Below are positions 1 to 6,402 of a stretch of 10,936 bases of DNA, one piece after another (position 1 is the first letter of the stretch; each line of letters begins with the position of its first letter). The stretch spans positions 1-10,936 of the forward strand of contig JAGABK010000137.1 in NCBI GenBank assembly GCA_017614625.1, read 5' to 3'. The notes beneath the pieces are model-generated. The model saw only the letters and a program-made list of their open reading frames with translations, had not been told where the DNA came from and did no database searches. The position numbers were made by a program, and so were the translations under genes. The DNA is from Spirochaetales bacterium. Its GTDB lineage: Bacteria; Spirochaetota; Spirochaetia; Sphaerochaetales; Sphaerochaetaceae.

Positions 1-1185
1 GTCGCCCTTGATCTTCTGGCAGGCGTTGATCCCGGCCATCAGGCCCTGGCAGGCGGCCTCCTCGTAGCCGCTGGTTCCGTTGGTCTGGCCGGCGATGAAG
101 AGGTTCTCCAGGATCCTGGATTCGAGCGAGGCCTTGAGCTGTATGGGATCCAGATAGTCGTACTCCACTGCGTAGGCCGGGCGCATGATCACTGCGTCCT
201 CAAGGCCGGGAACCGAGTGGATGAAGTCCTGCTGCACGTCCTCCGGAAGCGACGAGGAAAGACCGTTGAGATACATCTCCTGAGTCCCGATTCCCTCCGG
301 CTCGACGAAGATCTGGTGCCTGTCGCGATCCGGGAACCGCATGACCTTGTCCTCGATTGACGGACAGTATCTGGGTCCCTTTCCCACGATCTTGCCGCCG
401 TACAGCGGAGACCTGTGTATGTTGTCCCTGATTATGGTGTGGGTCTTTTCGGTGGTGTATGTTATCCAGCACGGGACGGCCGGCCTGTCCAGCTTTTCGT
501 TCATGAAACTGAACGGAATCACCTCGCTGTCGCCGTCCTGTCGCTCCATTTCCTCGAGGTGCAGGCTCGAGAACTTCACGCGCGCCGGTGTTCCGGTCTT
601 CAGTCTTCCGACGGTGAACCCCTTCTCCCGAAGGGCGTCCCCGAGGCCGATGGCTGCTTCCTCGCCAAGCCTTCCGGCGCTTGCGTCGTATTCGCCTATG
701 AAGATGCGTCCGCCCATGAATGTCCCCGTAGTGAGGACAACAGCCTTCGATGTGAATCTTATTCCGCGCTTGGTCAGGACTCCGCAGGCTTTGCGTCCGC
801 CGGCCTCTGTGAGGATGTCCACGACAGTGTCCATGAAGATGTCCAGGTTGCCCTGGTTCTCCAGCGTCTCCTTTGCAAGGCGCGAGTACGAGAACTTGTC
901 GGCCTGGGCGCGCGGGGCCTGTACGGCGGGACCGCGGCGTCTGTTGAGGATGCGGAACTGTATCATGGTGGCGTCGATCAGAAGACCCATCTGGCCTCCC
1001 AGGGCGTCCACCTCGCGCACTATGTTGCCCTTGGCGAGGCCTCCGACGGCCGGGTTGCACGAAAGGCGTCCTATGGCATCGACGCTCTGGGTCACGAGCA
1101 GCGTCCTGAAACCAATCCTGGCGCAGGCGAGGCAGGCCTCTATGCCCGCATGTCCGCCGCCTATGACAACAACATCGTAGTCCAT
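1..1185 (-). CDS. mnmG: MnmG (GidA), tRNA 5-carboxymethylaminomethyluridine synthase, N-terminal part
   Basis: MnmG is the FAD-dependent partner of MnmE; together they install (carboxymethyl)aminomethyl groups at C5 of wobble U34 in certain cytoplasmic tRNAs. The visible 395 residues stay in frame to the window edge; the family is usually about 620-630 residues, so roughly the last third lies outside. Seen directly: the dinucleotide-binding motif GGGHAGIEA (residues 9-17), the conserved cysteine segment LSCNPAVGG (Cys43), LKTGTP (195-200), PCWITYT with the second conserved cysteine (Cys239), YCPSIEDK (273-280) and the FAD-contacting segment IAGQTNGTSGYEEAA (364-378). The ATG at 1185 is chosen because it begins the typical MDYDVVVIGGG terminus and lies one base after the mnmE stop, with GGGA about 7 bases upstream. 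It is probably co-transcribed and translationally coupled with mnmE. Nothing is broken in the visible part. Confidence 0.97.
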   Translation of the reverse strand, partial: MDYDVVVIGGGHAGIEACLACARIGFRTLLVTQSVDAIGRLSCNPAVGGLAKGNIVREVDALGGQMGLLIDATMIQFRILNRRRGPAVQAPRAQADKFSYSRLAKETLENQGNLDIFMDTVVDILTEAGGRKACGVLTKRGIRFTSKAVVLTTGTFMGGRIFIGEYDASAGRLGEEAAIGLGDALREKGFTVGRLKTGTPARVKFSSLHLEEMERQDGDSEVIPFSFMNEKLDRPAVPCWITYTTEKTHTIIRDNIHRSPLYGGKIVGKGPRYCPSIEDKVMRFPDRDRHQIFVEPEGIGTQEMYLNGLSSSLPEDVQQDFIHSVPGLEDAVIMRPAYAVEYDYLDPIQLKASLESRILENLFIAGQTNGTSGYEEAACQGLMAGINACQKIKGD

Positions 1186-1186
1186 A

Positions 1187-2536
1187 TCACTTTCCCACGC
1201 AGAAGGAGCCGAAGATGCGCTCCAGGATGTCGTCGGTGGTCACTTCACCGGTAAGCTCGCCCAGCGCCTCCAGCGCCTCCTGTATCTCCATGGAGACGAT
1301 GTCCAGCGGAAGGCCCGCATCCAGCGCGTCCGAAGCCCTTCTGAGGGCGGACGAGGCGCGCTCCAGGTTCTCCTTCTGCCTCGTGTTCTCGATGACGAGG
1401 GCGCTGTCGTCCGAAACCTCAAGGTCCGAAGTCAGCCTGCCGTAGATCGCGTCGCACAGGACGTCGAAACCCTGTCCCGTCGTGACGGAAAGCTTGATGA
1501 AGCCCTCCAGTTCCCTGTCCACCAGGTCGGTCTTGTTCAGGACCGCTATGCACCTGGGGTCGGAAAGGACCTTGGGATCAGGATCCGTGAAATCGCTTGA
1601 GTCGGCGAGGTAGATGACTATGTCGGCGCTGTCCATCAGAGAGCGCGAGCGGCGGATTCCCTCCTCCTCGATCTCGCTCTCGGAAAGCTCCCTGAAGCCA
1701 GCAGTGTCGTACAGCCTGACAGGGATTCCCCTGACCGTGCACATTGCTTCTATGAAGTCCCGCGTGGTGCCCTTCTGCGGGCTGACTATGGCGCGCTCCT
1801 CCTTGAGGAAGTAGTTGAAAAGCGAGCTCTTTCCGGCGTTGGACGGACCGGCAAGGACGATCCTGGCGCCCTGGGAGAAGAGCCTTCCGGTGCTGTAGGA
1901 ATCGCGAAGCTTCTCAAGCCCCCTTACGGCCTCGTCCAGCCTTTCGCGCGGGAAGTCCAGGTTCTCTCCTATCTCGTCGTCCGAGTAGTCCAGCTGGACC
2001 TCCACTATGCTCATCATGTCCAGAACAATGTCCTTGATTTTATCTATCTGTCTGAAAAGCGCTCCGTTGAGCCTGTTGAGGGCCATTATCTGGCCGGTTC
2101 TCCCCTGGGCCTTCACAAGCTCGTCGACCGCCTCGGCGCGCGTCAGGTCCATCTTTCCGTGGAGGAAGGCCCGAAGCGTGAACTCCCCGGGAAGCGCCTG
2201 TCTGAAACCAAGGGCCGACAGGGTTCCCAGCACCGCCCTGACCACCTGCAGGCCCCCGTGGCAGGAGATCTCGAAAGCCTCCTCTCCCGTGTAGCCGTGG
2301 CCGTCGCGGTAGACGGTGAGCACTATGTCGTCGACGGGCTTTCCGTCGGCGGGGTCCACGAGATTGCAGTAATGGGCGGTGTTGCTTGCCAGCTTCCGGA
2401 TGTCATGTCTGCTTCTGACGGCGGGACAAAGGCGCTCTATGCAGCCGGTTCCGCTTGCGCGCACCACGGCTATGGCGCTTTTTGCCCAGGCCGTCGCAAG
2501 CGCATAGATGACATCTTCGGTGTTGTAGGAGTCCAT
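1187..2536 (-). CDS. mnmE: MnmE (TrmE), tRNA modification GTPase
   Basis: MnmE is the GTPase that uses a one-carbon tetrahydrofolate donor with MnmG to modify U34 of tRNAs. From the ATG at 2536 the product has 449 residues, usual for the family. The N-terminal folate-binding domain is followed by a helical domain split by the G domain: G1 GPSNAGKS (230-237), G2 GTTRD (256-260), G3 DTAG (277-280), G4 NKTD (334-337), G5-like SVTTG (350-354). It ends in FCVGK, the family's catalytic-cysteine tail (Cys446). An in-frame ATG at 2572 would add 12 residues, but it lies inside the likely promoter. MDSYNTEDVIYALAT aligns with the normal N-terminus, so 2536 is preferred. The usual ATPPG(R)GG segment near residue 15 reads ATAWAKSA here, a local deviation. 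No Shine-Dalgarno sequence precedes this start. Confidence 0.96.
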   Translation of the reverse strand: MDSYNTEDVIYALATAWAKSAIAVVRASGTGCIERLCPAVRSRHDIRKLASNTAHYCNLVDPADGKPVDDIVLTVYRDGHGYTGEEAFEISCHGGLQVVRAVLGTLSALGFRQALPGEFTLRAFLHGKMDLTRAEAVDELVKAQGRTGQIMALNRLNGALFRQIDKIKDIVLDMMSIVEVQLDYSDDEIGENLDFPRERLDEAVRGLEKLRDSYSTGRLFSQGARIVLAGPSNAGKSSLFNYFLKEERAIVSPQKGTTRDFIEAMCTVRGIPVRLYDTAGFRELSESEIEEEGIRRSRSLMDSADIVIYLADSSDFTDPDPKVLSDPRCIAVLNKTDLVDRELEGFIKLSVTTGQGFDVLCDAIYGRLTSDLEVSDDSALVIENTRQKENLERASSALRRASDALDAGLPLDIVSMEIQEALEALGELTGEVTTDDILERIFGSFCVGK

Positions 2537-2543
2537 GCAGTGA

Positions 2544-2572
2544 ATTATATATTCCGGAGCCTCACTTTTCAA
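2544..2572 (-). promoter_or_regulatory. Sigma70-like promoter of mnmE-mnmG
   Basis: On the minus strand TTGAAA (2572-2567, five of six consensus matches) is followed after exactly 17 bases by a perfect TATAAT (2549-2544). Transcription would be expected to begin about 7 bases downstream, at 2537-2536, which is the mnmE ATG itself. The mRNA would then have essentially no leader, in keeping with the absence of a ribosome-binding site. This is read from sequence only. Confidence 0.75.
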
Positions 2573-2594
2573 CGGCGTTGCAAAGCATTATCAT
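2566..2594 (+). promoter_or_regulatory. Candidate promoter of epmA
   Basis: On the plus strand TATCAT (2589-2594, five of six -10 matches) is preceded after 17 bases by TTTTCA (2566-2571, four of six -35 matches). The -10 box ends six bases before the epmA ATG at 2601, so the predicted start site coincides with the start codon. The -35 element overlaps that of the divergent mnmE promoter on the other strand. Confidence 0.5.
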
Positions 2595-2600
2595 ACAGCC

Positions 2601-3575
2601 ATGGACAGACAGACGGCAATTTCACGCAGCAGACTGTATGCGAACATCCGCTCGTTCTTCTCGGACCGCGGATATCTCGAGGTCGAAACCCCGACCCTCT
2701 CTCCGGACCTGATTCCCGAGGCCACCATAGACAACTTCGGGACCACCTTCGTCAACGAGTTCGCCGGAAGCAGGGAGATGTACCTCATCCCCTCGCCGGA
2801 GATCTTCATCAAGAAGCTTCTGGCCGACGGAAGCGGCTCGGTCTTCGAGATCTCCAAGTGCTTCCGCAATTGCGAGCAGCTGGGCCGCATACACAACCCC
2901 GAGTTCACCATGCTCGAGTACTATTCGGTGGGCTTCGACGAGAAGGACTCCATAGCCCTCACGCAGGAGTTCCTCAGGGCCACCGCGCTGGAAGGCTGTC
3001 CCTCATGCGTCCTGGAGGACTTCGAGGTCCTCACCGTCAGGGAGGCCGTGCTGCGGTACACCGGCCTGGACCTGGACGGGCTTCAGAGACCGGCCGACCT
3101 CAGGGCCGCGGCCCAGAAGCTGGGTCTGATCATACCGGGACCTGAGAGCTGGGACGACACGTTCAACAGGATCTTCATCAACTTCGTTGAGACGGCCCTT
3201 CCCAAGGACCATCCTGTCTGCCTGACCGACTACCCGAAACAGATAGAGTGCCTTGCCGAGGCCGAGGGCAACTACAGGCGCAGATGGGAGCTGTACGCCG
3301 GCGGCATCGAGCTGGCCAACTGCTACCTCGAGGAGCGCGACCCGGACATCGCCGCAGACTACTACAGGCGCGAATACCAGAAACTCCTTGCCCTGCGTTC
3401 GGACAACGGGAAGACCATCCCGGATATCGACGACTCCTTCTGCGACGTTCTGGCGCGCCTGCCCGAGTGCTCGGGCGTGGCCATGGGTCTTGACCGCCTT
3501 CTCATGCTGGAGACTGGCAGGAAGGACATGGACGACGTGCTCCTTTTCCCCTTCTCGCGCATGGCGGGAAACTGA
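2601..3575 (+). CDS. epmA: EpmA (PoxA/GenX/YjeA), EF-P--(R)-beta-lysine ligase
   Basis: EpmA is a class II lysyl-tRNA-synthetase-like enzyme that adenylates (R)-beta-lysine and transfers it to a lysine of EF-P instead of to tRNA. The 324 residues match the family length (325 in E. coli) and consist only of the catalytic core, with no N-terminal anticodon-binding domain, which separates it from LysRS. Visible motifs are FRNCEQLGRIHNPEFTMLEY (88-107, class II motif 2 region), GGIELANCYLEE (234-245) and the motif 3 segment GVAMGLDRLLML (292-303) near the C-terminus. The start at 2601 gives the expected N-terminus; no Shine-Dalgarno sequence is present and a -10 box sits 6 bases upstream, suggesting leaderless translation. 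Its substrate efp and the lysine mutase epmB follow on the same strand, which confirms the role by context. Confidence 0.95.
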   Translation: MDRQTAISRSRLYANIRSFFSDRGYLEVETPTLSPDLIPEATIDNFGTTFVNEFAGSREMYLIPSPEIFIKKLLADGSGSVFEISKCFRNCEQLGRIHNPEFTMLEYYSVGFDEKDSIALTQEFLRATALEGCPSCVLEDFEVLTVREAVLRYTGLDLDGLQRPADLRAAAQKLGLIIPGPESWDDTFNRIFINFVETALPKDHPVCLTDYPKQIECLAEAEGNYRRRWELYAGGIELANCYLEERDPDIAADYYRREYQKLLALRSDNGKTIPDIDDSFCDVLARLPECSGVAMGLDRLLMLETGRKDMDDVLLFPFSRMAGN

Positions 3576-3583
3576 AAACAGAA

Positions 3584-3625
3584 CGCCCCGAAAGGCGATA
3601 CCTTGCACAAGGCTCACATTAGTGA
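3584..3625 (+). repeat. Three consecutive short dyads between epmA and efp
   Basis: CGCC-6-GGCG (3584-3597), CCTTG-CA-CAAGG (3601-3612) and TCAC-ATTA-GTGA (3614-3625) follow one another with almost no spacing just after the epmA stop. No strong T tract follows, so a standard intrinsic terminator is not supported. They could be RNA structure at the 3' end of the epmA message or binding sites overlapping the efp promoter. Confidence 0.35.
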
Positions 3626-3631
3626 TAATAT
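3603..3631 (+). promoter_or_regulatory. Candidate promoter of efp
   Basis: TTGCAC (3603-3608) is followed after 17 bases by TAATAT (3626-3631), itself preceded by TG one base earlier (TGATAATAT), an extended -10 arrangement. It would give efp an AT-rich 5' leader of roughly 40 bases. The 105-bp gap after epmA, locally much more AT-rich than the genes, supports an independent promoter for this highly expressed factor. An alternative TTGATA at 3641 has no good -10. Confidence 0.4.
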
Positions 3632-3670
3632 TTTCCGCGTTTGATATAGCATTTATTCTGTTGAATACAA

Positions 3671-3674
3671 GAGG
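3671..3674 (+). promoter_or_regulatory. Ribosome-binding site of efp
   Basis: GAGG, within AAGAGGTT, lies six bases before the efp ATG at 3681. This ideal Shine-Dalgarno spacing contrasts with the lack of one in front of epmA and mnmE. Confidence 0.7.
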
Positions 3675-3680
3675 TTATTT

Positions 3681-4244
3681 ATGATCAAAGCCGGACAGAT
3701 TGACAAAGGCACAGCACTTCTGATCAAAGGTCAGCCGTTCATTTGCGTTGAACGTGAATTCGTGAACCCCGGAAAGGGATCCGCTTTCGTTAGACTCAAG
3801 CTCAAGAGCCCCACGACCGGACAGGTCCTTCAGGAGACCATCAAGAGCCAGGACAGCGTCGAGGACATCAACGTCGAGACAATGGACTACCAGTACATGT
3901 ACAACGACGGCGAGAGCTTCCACATGATGAACGTCGACACCTATGACCAGTTCGAGGTTCCCATGTCCAACTTCGAGGGCTACGAGCTCCTCATGAAGGA
4001 CGGAGAGACCTACAGATGCACCGTTTACAACGATGAGATCCTGGACATCCAGATTCCGTCGAAGGTCGTCTATCTCGTCGCCGAGGCCGAAGAGGCCATC
4101 AAGGGCGACACGGTCCAGGGCGCGACGAAGTTCGTCACCACCGAGACCGGTCTCAGGGTCAGGGTCCCCATCTTCATCAAGCAGGGTGAGAAGATCCGCG
4201 TCAACACAGAGACAAGGGAATACCTTGAGAGAGTCAACGGTTGA
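3681..4244 (+). CDS. efp: Elongation factor P (EF-P)
   Basis: EF-P binds between the ribosomal P and E sites and stimulates peptide bond formation at polyproline and similar stalling motifs. The 187-residue product has the usual length and three-barrel layout: a KOW-like N-terminal domain (about 1-62) and two OB-fold domains. The modification loop reads EFVNPGKGSAF, so Lys32 is the acceptor equivalent to Lys34 of E. coli. This fits modification by EpmA/EpmB, whose genes flank it. The C-terminal segment GLRVRVPIFIKQGEKIRVNT (156-175) is the typical domain III signature. The tail TETREYLERVNG replaces the more common TRTGEYLERV. A clear Shine-Dalgarno sequence fixes the start. It probably has its own promoter and is followed by a strong terminator. 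Confidence 0.97.
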   Translation: MIKAGQIDKGTALLIKGQPFICVEREFVNPGKGSAFVRLKLKSPTTGQVLQETIKSQDSVEDINVETMDYQYMYNDGESFHMMNVDTYDQFEVPMSNFEGYELLMKDGETYRCTVYNDEILDIQIPSKVVYLVAEAEEAIKGDTVQGATKFVTTETGLRVRVPIFIKQGEKIRVNTETREYLERVNG

Positions 4245-4252
4245 CAAACCGT
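4237..4252 (+). repeat. Perfect inverted repeat spanning the efp stop codon
   Basis: ACGGTT-GACA-AACCGT forms a perfect 6-bp stem with a 4-base loop, and the efp stop TGA (4242-4244) lies at the stem-loop junction. It precedes the terminator by 16 bases and may stabilise the efp 3' end; function is inferred only. Confidence 0.5.
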
Positions 4253-4268
4253 CTGAACTGAAGACATC

Positions 4269-4299
4269 GGCTGTTGCATCCGCGACAGCCTTGTTTTTT
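4269..4299 (+). terminator. Rho-independent terminator after efp
   Basis: GGCTGTTGC (4269-4277) pairs with GCGACAGCC (4282-4290) around the loop ATCC, a 9-bp stem with a single U-G pair, followed by TTGTTTTTT (4291-4299). It lies 25 bases after the efp stop and 18 bases before epmB, so epmB should receive only readthrough unless a promoter is hidden here. Confidence 0.88.
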
Positions 4300-4302
4300 A
4301 TT

Positions 4303-4311
4303 GAGGAAGGA
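4303..4311 (+). promoter_or_regulatory. Ribosome-binding site fixing the epmB GTG start
   Basis: GAGGAAGGA ends five bases before GTG 4317-4319. This supports GTG as the start over the in-frame ATG at 4332, from which the site would be about 20 bases distant. Confidence 0.7.
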
Positions 4312-4316
4312 ACGGC

Positions 4317-5366
4317 GTGGAAATCACGGACATGAAAGAGCTGGCAGGAATCCTCGAACTCACGGAGGAGGAGAAGGCTTGGAGGGAAGGCCCTCTGAGC
4401 GTGCCCCTGCGCATAACCGGCCATTATCTCTCGCTGATTGACCCGACCGATTCCTCCGACCCCCTCAGGCGCCAGGTCGTCCCCACATGCAGGGAGAACA
4501 TGACAAGCGGCACCGAGTCCGCGGATCCTCTGGAGGAGGTCTCCCACAGCCACGGGGAGCGCCTGATCCACAGGTACGCCAACCGCGTGGCCTTCCTTGC
4601 CACCGACATCTGCCCCATGTACTGCAGGCACTGCTTCCGCCGCCGCTTCACCGGCAACATGACAGGCCCCGCCACTGAAGCCGAGATCGAAAGCGCCGCG
4701 CTCTACATCAAGGCCCATCCGGAGATCCGCGAGATGCTCCTGACCGGAGGCGACCCGCTGACGCTGTCCGACGCCATGCTGGACAGTATGATCGGAGCCT
4801 TCCGCAAGACCAGCCCCTCCCTCATCATCAGGATCTGCACGCGCTATCCCGTCTCCCAGCCGTCAAGGATCACCCGGGAGCTGGTGGATATGATCAAGCG
4901 CCATGACAGCGCCCCGTTCTTCCTGATGACGCAGTTCAACCATCCCAGGGAAATCACACCCGAAAGCATCCGCGCCGTCTCGCTCTTCGTGGACGCCGGA
5001 ATCCCGGCTATGAACCAGAGCGTCCTCCTTCGCAGGGTCAACGACGATGCCGATGTCCTGGAGGAACTCTGCAACAGACTGGTTTTCTGCAGGATAAAGC
5101 CCTACTACCTTTTCCAGGGCGACATGGTCAGCGGCACATCCGGCTTCAGGGTTCCGCTCAAACGTGGCATGGAGATCGAGCGTGAGCTCAGACGCCGCCT
5201 TTCAGGCCTGGCCATGCCCGTCTACGCCGCGGACCTTCCCGACGGCGGCGGCAAGGTTCCGCTCTGCGGAAGCTACATAATCAGCTCTCCGGACAAAGAA
5301 AAAGGGTCCTGGCAGTTCAGGACCCCTGAAGGCGGAACCAGGATCGTCGAGGATCCTCAGTTCTGA
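4317..5366 (+). CDS. epmB: EpmB, EF-P-linked lysine 2,3-aminomutase (radical SAM, KamA family)
   Basis: EpmB converts (S)-alpha-lysine to (R)-beta-lysine, which EpmA then attaches to EF-P. The 349-residue protein carries the radical-SAM 4Fe-4S motif CPMYCRHC (Cys99, Cys103, Cys106), the family segment LLTGGDPL (141-148), and the PLP lysine in DLPDGGGKVPL (Lys313). Its length is near that of E. coli EpmB (342) and it lacks the longer C-terminus of catabolic clostridial lysine 2,3-aminomutase. Together with the adjacent efp and epmA, this favours EpmB over a catabolic KamA. Translation starts at GTG with a good ribosome-binding site. A terminator separates it from efp, so it is likely expressed at a low, readthrough-dependent level. 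Its last codons overlap the convergent gene by 10 bp. Confidence 0.92.
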   Translation: MEITDMKELAGILELTEEEKAWREGPLSVPLRITGHYLSLIDPTDSSDPLRRQVVPTCRENMTSGTESADPLEEVSHSHGERLIHRYANRVAFLATDICPMYCRHCFRRRFTGNMTGPATEAEIESAALYIKAHPEIREMLLTGGDPLTLSDAMLDSMIGAFRKTSPSLIIRICTRYPVSQPSRITRELVDMIKRHDSAPFFLMTQFNHPREITPESIRAVSLFVDAGIPAMNQSVLLRRVNDDADVLEELCNRLVFCRIKPYYLFQGDMVSGTSGFRVPLKRGMEIERELRRRLSGLAMPVYAADLPDGGGKVPLCGSYIISSPDKEKGSWQFRTPEGGTRIVEDPQF

Positions 5367-5389
5367 AGCTGATCGAGGATCTTCTTCAG
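5349..5389. repeat. Dyads at the convergent epmB / repeat-protein gene ends
   Basis: A perfect 10-bp palindrome GAGGATCCTC (5349-5358) is followed by an imperfect dyad CTGAAG-2-GATC-3-GATC-2-CTTCAG (5363-5389). Both sit where the two convergent reading frames overlap. No T tract flanks either side, so they are not ordinary terminators, but they are the only structure available at this collision point. Confidence 0.35.
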
Positions 5390-6388
5390 CTCCGCATCCT
5401 TTATTTCCTTTCTCTTCGCGTCGTACTCTTCCTTGCTCATGTCGGCGGGAGCTGCAGTCTCTGCCTTGGCATCCGCAGCAGGAGCAGCCTCGGAAGCGCT
5501 GCTCTCGATCCTGCCGAGAAGCTCGTCCACAATCAGGTCCACAAGCTGGTCCTTGTACTTGGCGTACATCTCCTGGGCGAACTGGTCCTCGTACTGGAGA
5601 AGGTCCTTGGCGACTGCGGAGGAGATCTGCGGGATGTAGGAATCCATCTTCGCCTCGAACTCCTGGATCGACTTGGCGACGGCCTTTTCGATGATTCCGT
5701 CTGCCGCTGCGTCGATGACGGCCTGGATGTCCATGCCCTCGATTGCCTTGGCGATGGCATCCTTGACCTTGGCGTTGATCTCGGCCTCGGCTTCCGCGAC
5801 GGACTCGTCGATCGCCTTGCCCATGTTCTTCTCAGCCTCTGTGATGGCCTCGTCGATCGCCTTGCCCATGTTCTCGTTGGCCTCGGCGACTGCCTTCTCG
5901 ACAGCTTCGTCGACTGCCTTGTCTATCATCGTGGAGACGCTGTCGGCGGCCTTGGCCACTGCATCGTCGATTGCGGCGTCGATTGCCTTCGAGACACTTT
6001 CGGTTGCATCGGCCATTGCCTTGGAAACGGCTTCGTTTATGGCCTTGGCGGCATTCTCGTCAGCCTGTGCCACTGCCTTCGCCATCGCCTCGTCGATAGC
6101 CTTGGCGGCGTTCTGGTCGGCCTGTGCGACAGCCTTTTCGACTGCTGCGTCGGCTGCTGCGCCTGCCTTCTCGGAGGCTATGCGCTCCATCTCGGCAAGA
6201 AGAGCATCCCTTTCGGCCTTGGCCTGGGCTTCCGCCTGTTCCGATGTGGGAACGGTTACCCTGCCCTGGGCATCGCCGAAGACGGCGCTGTATGCAAATG
6301 AATCGGGTTTCGTGACGAAGATCACGACTCCGCAGTAAAGAACCAGAATGATGAGCACCGTAAGCAAGATAAGTTTATTCTTCTTCAC
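5357..6388 (-). CDS. Membrane-anchored Ala-rich repetitive helical protein, function unknown
   Basis: I do not recognise a named family. The 343-residue product begins with a short basic end (MKKNK) and one hydrophobic segment (about 6-26), then continues as an Ala/Glu/Lys/Asp-rich, almost surely helical region. Residues about 84-235 contain degenerate repeats around a KAIDEA core at residues 96, 115, 134, 157, 176, 191 and 214. A less repetitive helical region follows (236-295), then an Ala-rich linker (297-315) and a charged helical tail. By the positive-inside rule the bulk would face the periplasm. Translation starts at GTG 6388 with AGAGG about 10 bases upstream, 14 bases after the coaE stop, so it is probably the last gene of the polA operon. 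It resembles in layout the small protein upstream of polA. A TolA-like spacer or envelope structural filament is possible. Confidence 0.8.
   Translation of the reverse strand: MKKNKLILLTVLIILVLYCGVVIFVTKPDSFAYSAVFGDAQGRVTVPTSEQAEAQAKAERDALLAEMERIASEKAGAAADAAVEKAVAQADQNAAKAIDEAMAKAVAQADENAAKAINEAVSKAMADATESVSKAIDAAIDDAVAKAADSVSTMIDKAVDEAVEKAVAEANENMGKAIDEAITEAEKNMGKAIDESVAEAEAEINAKVKDAIAKAIEGMDIQAVIDAAADGIIEKAVAKSIQEFEAKMDSYIPQISSAVAKDLLQYEDQFAQEMYAKYKDQLVDLIVDELLGRIESSASEAAPAADAKAETAAPADMSKEEYDAKRKEIKDAELKKILDQLQN
5684..6139 (-). repeat. Coding-region direct repeats in the Ala-rich protein
   Basis: The DNA repeats underlie protein repeats. A 26-bp stretch at 5804-5829 recurs exactly at 5849-5874 (45-bp shift, 15 codons), and a 37-bp stretch at 6043-6079 recurs with few changes at 6100-6136 (57-bp shift, 19 codons). 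The high identity of neighbouring copies suggests recent expansion or recombination between units. Confidence 0.8.
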
Positions 6389-6402
6389 TTTGATTCAACC
6401 TC

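Noticed and set aside
341..1254. Long plus-strand open frames antisense to mnmG
   Set aside because: Their translations are Arg/Ser/Pro-rich or lack any family motif, while the minus-strand frame encodes an intact MnmG. They result from GC-rich codon use in the real gene.
2537..2572. Longer MnmE start at ATG 2572
   Set aside because: It adds 12 residues not found in the family and would lie upstream of the predicted transcription start, inside the -35/-10 region.
4241..4246. Perfect -35 hexamer TTGACA at the end of efp as a promoter for epmB
   Set aside because: No acceptable -10 lies 16-18 bases downstream; the hexamer is part of the stop-codon hairpin, and a terminator follows.
3675..4718. 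347-codon minus-strand open frame across efp and the start of epmB
   Set aside because: It crosses a strong terminator and two well-supported genes on the other strand, and its sequence is a low-complexity Leu/Val/Asp mirror of them.
5684..6139. CRISPR-like or mobile-element explanation for the regularly spaced repeats
   Set aside because: The repeats are in frame, degenerate, of codon-multiple spacing and without distinct spacers; they encode protein helix repeats.
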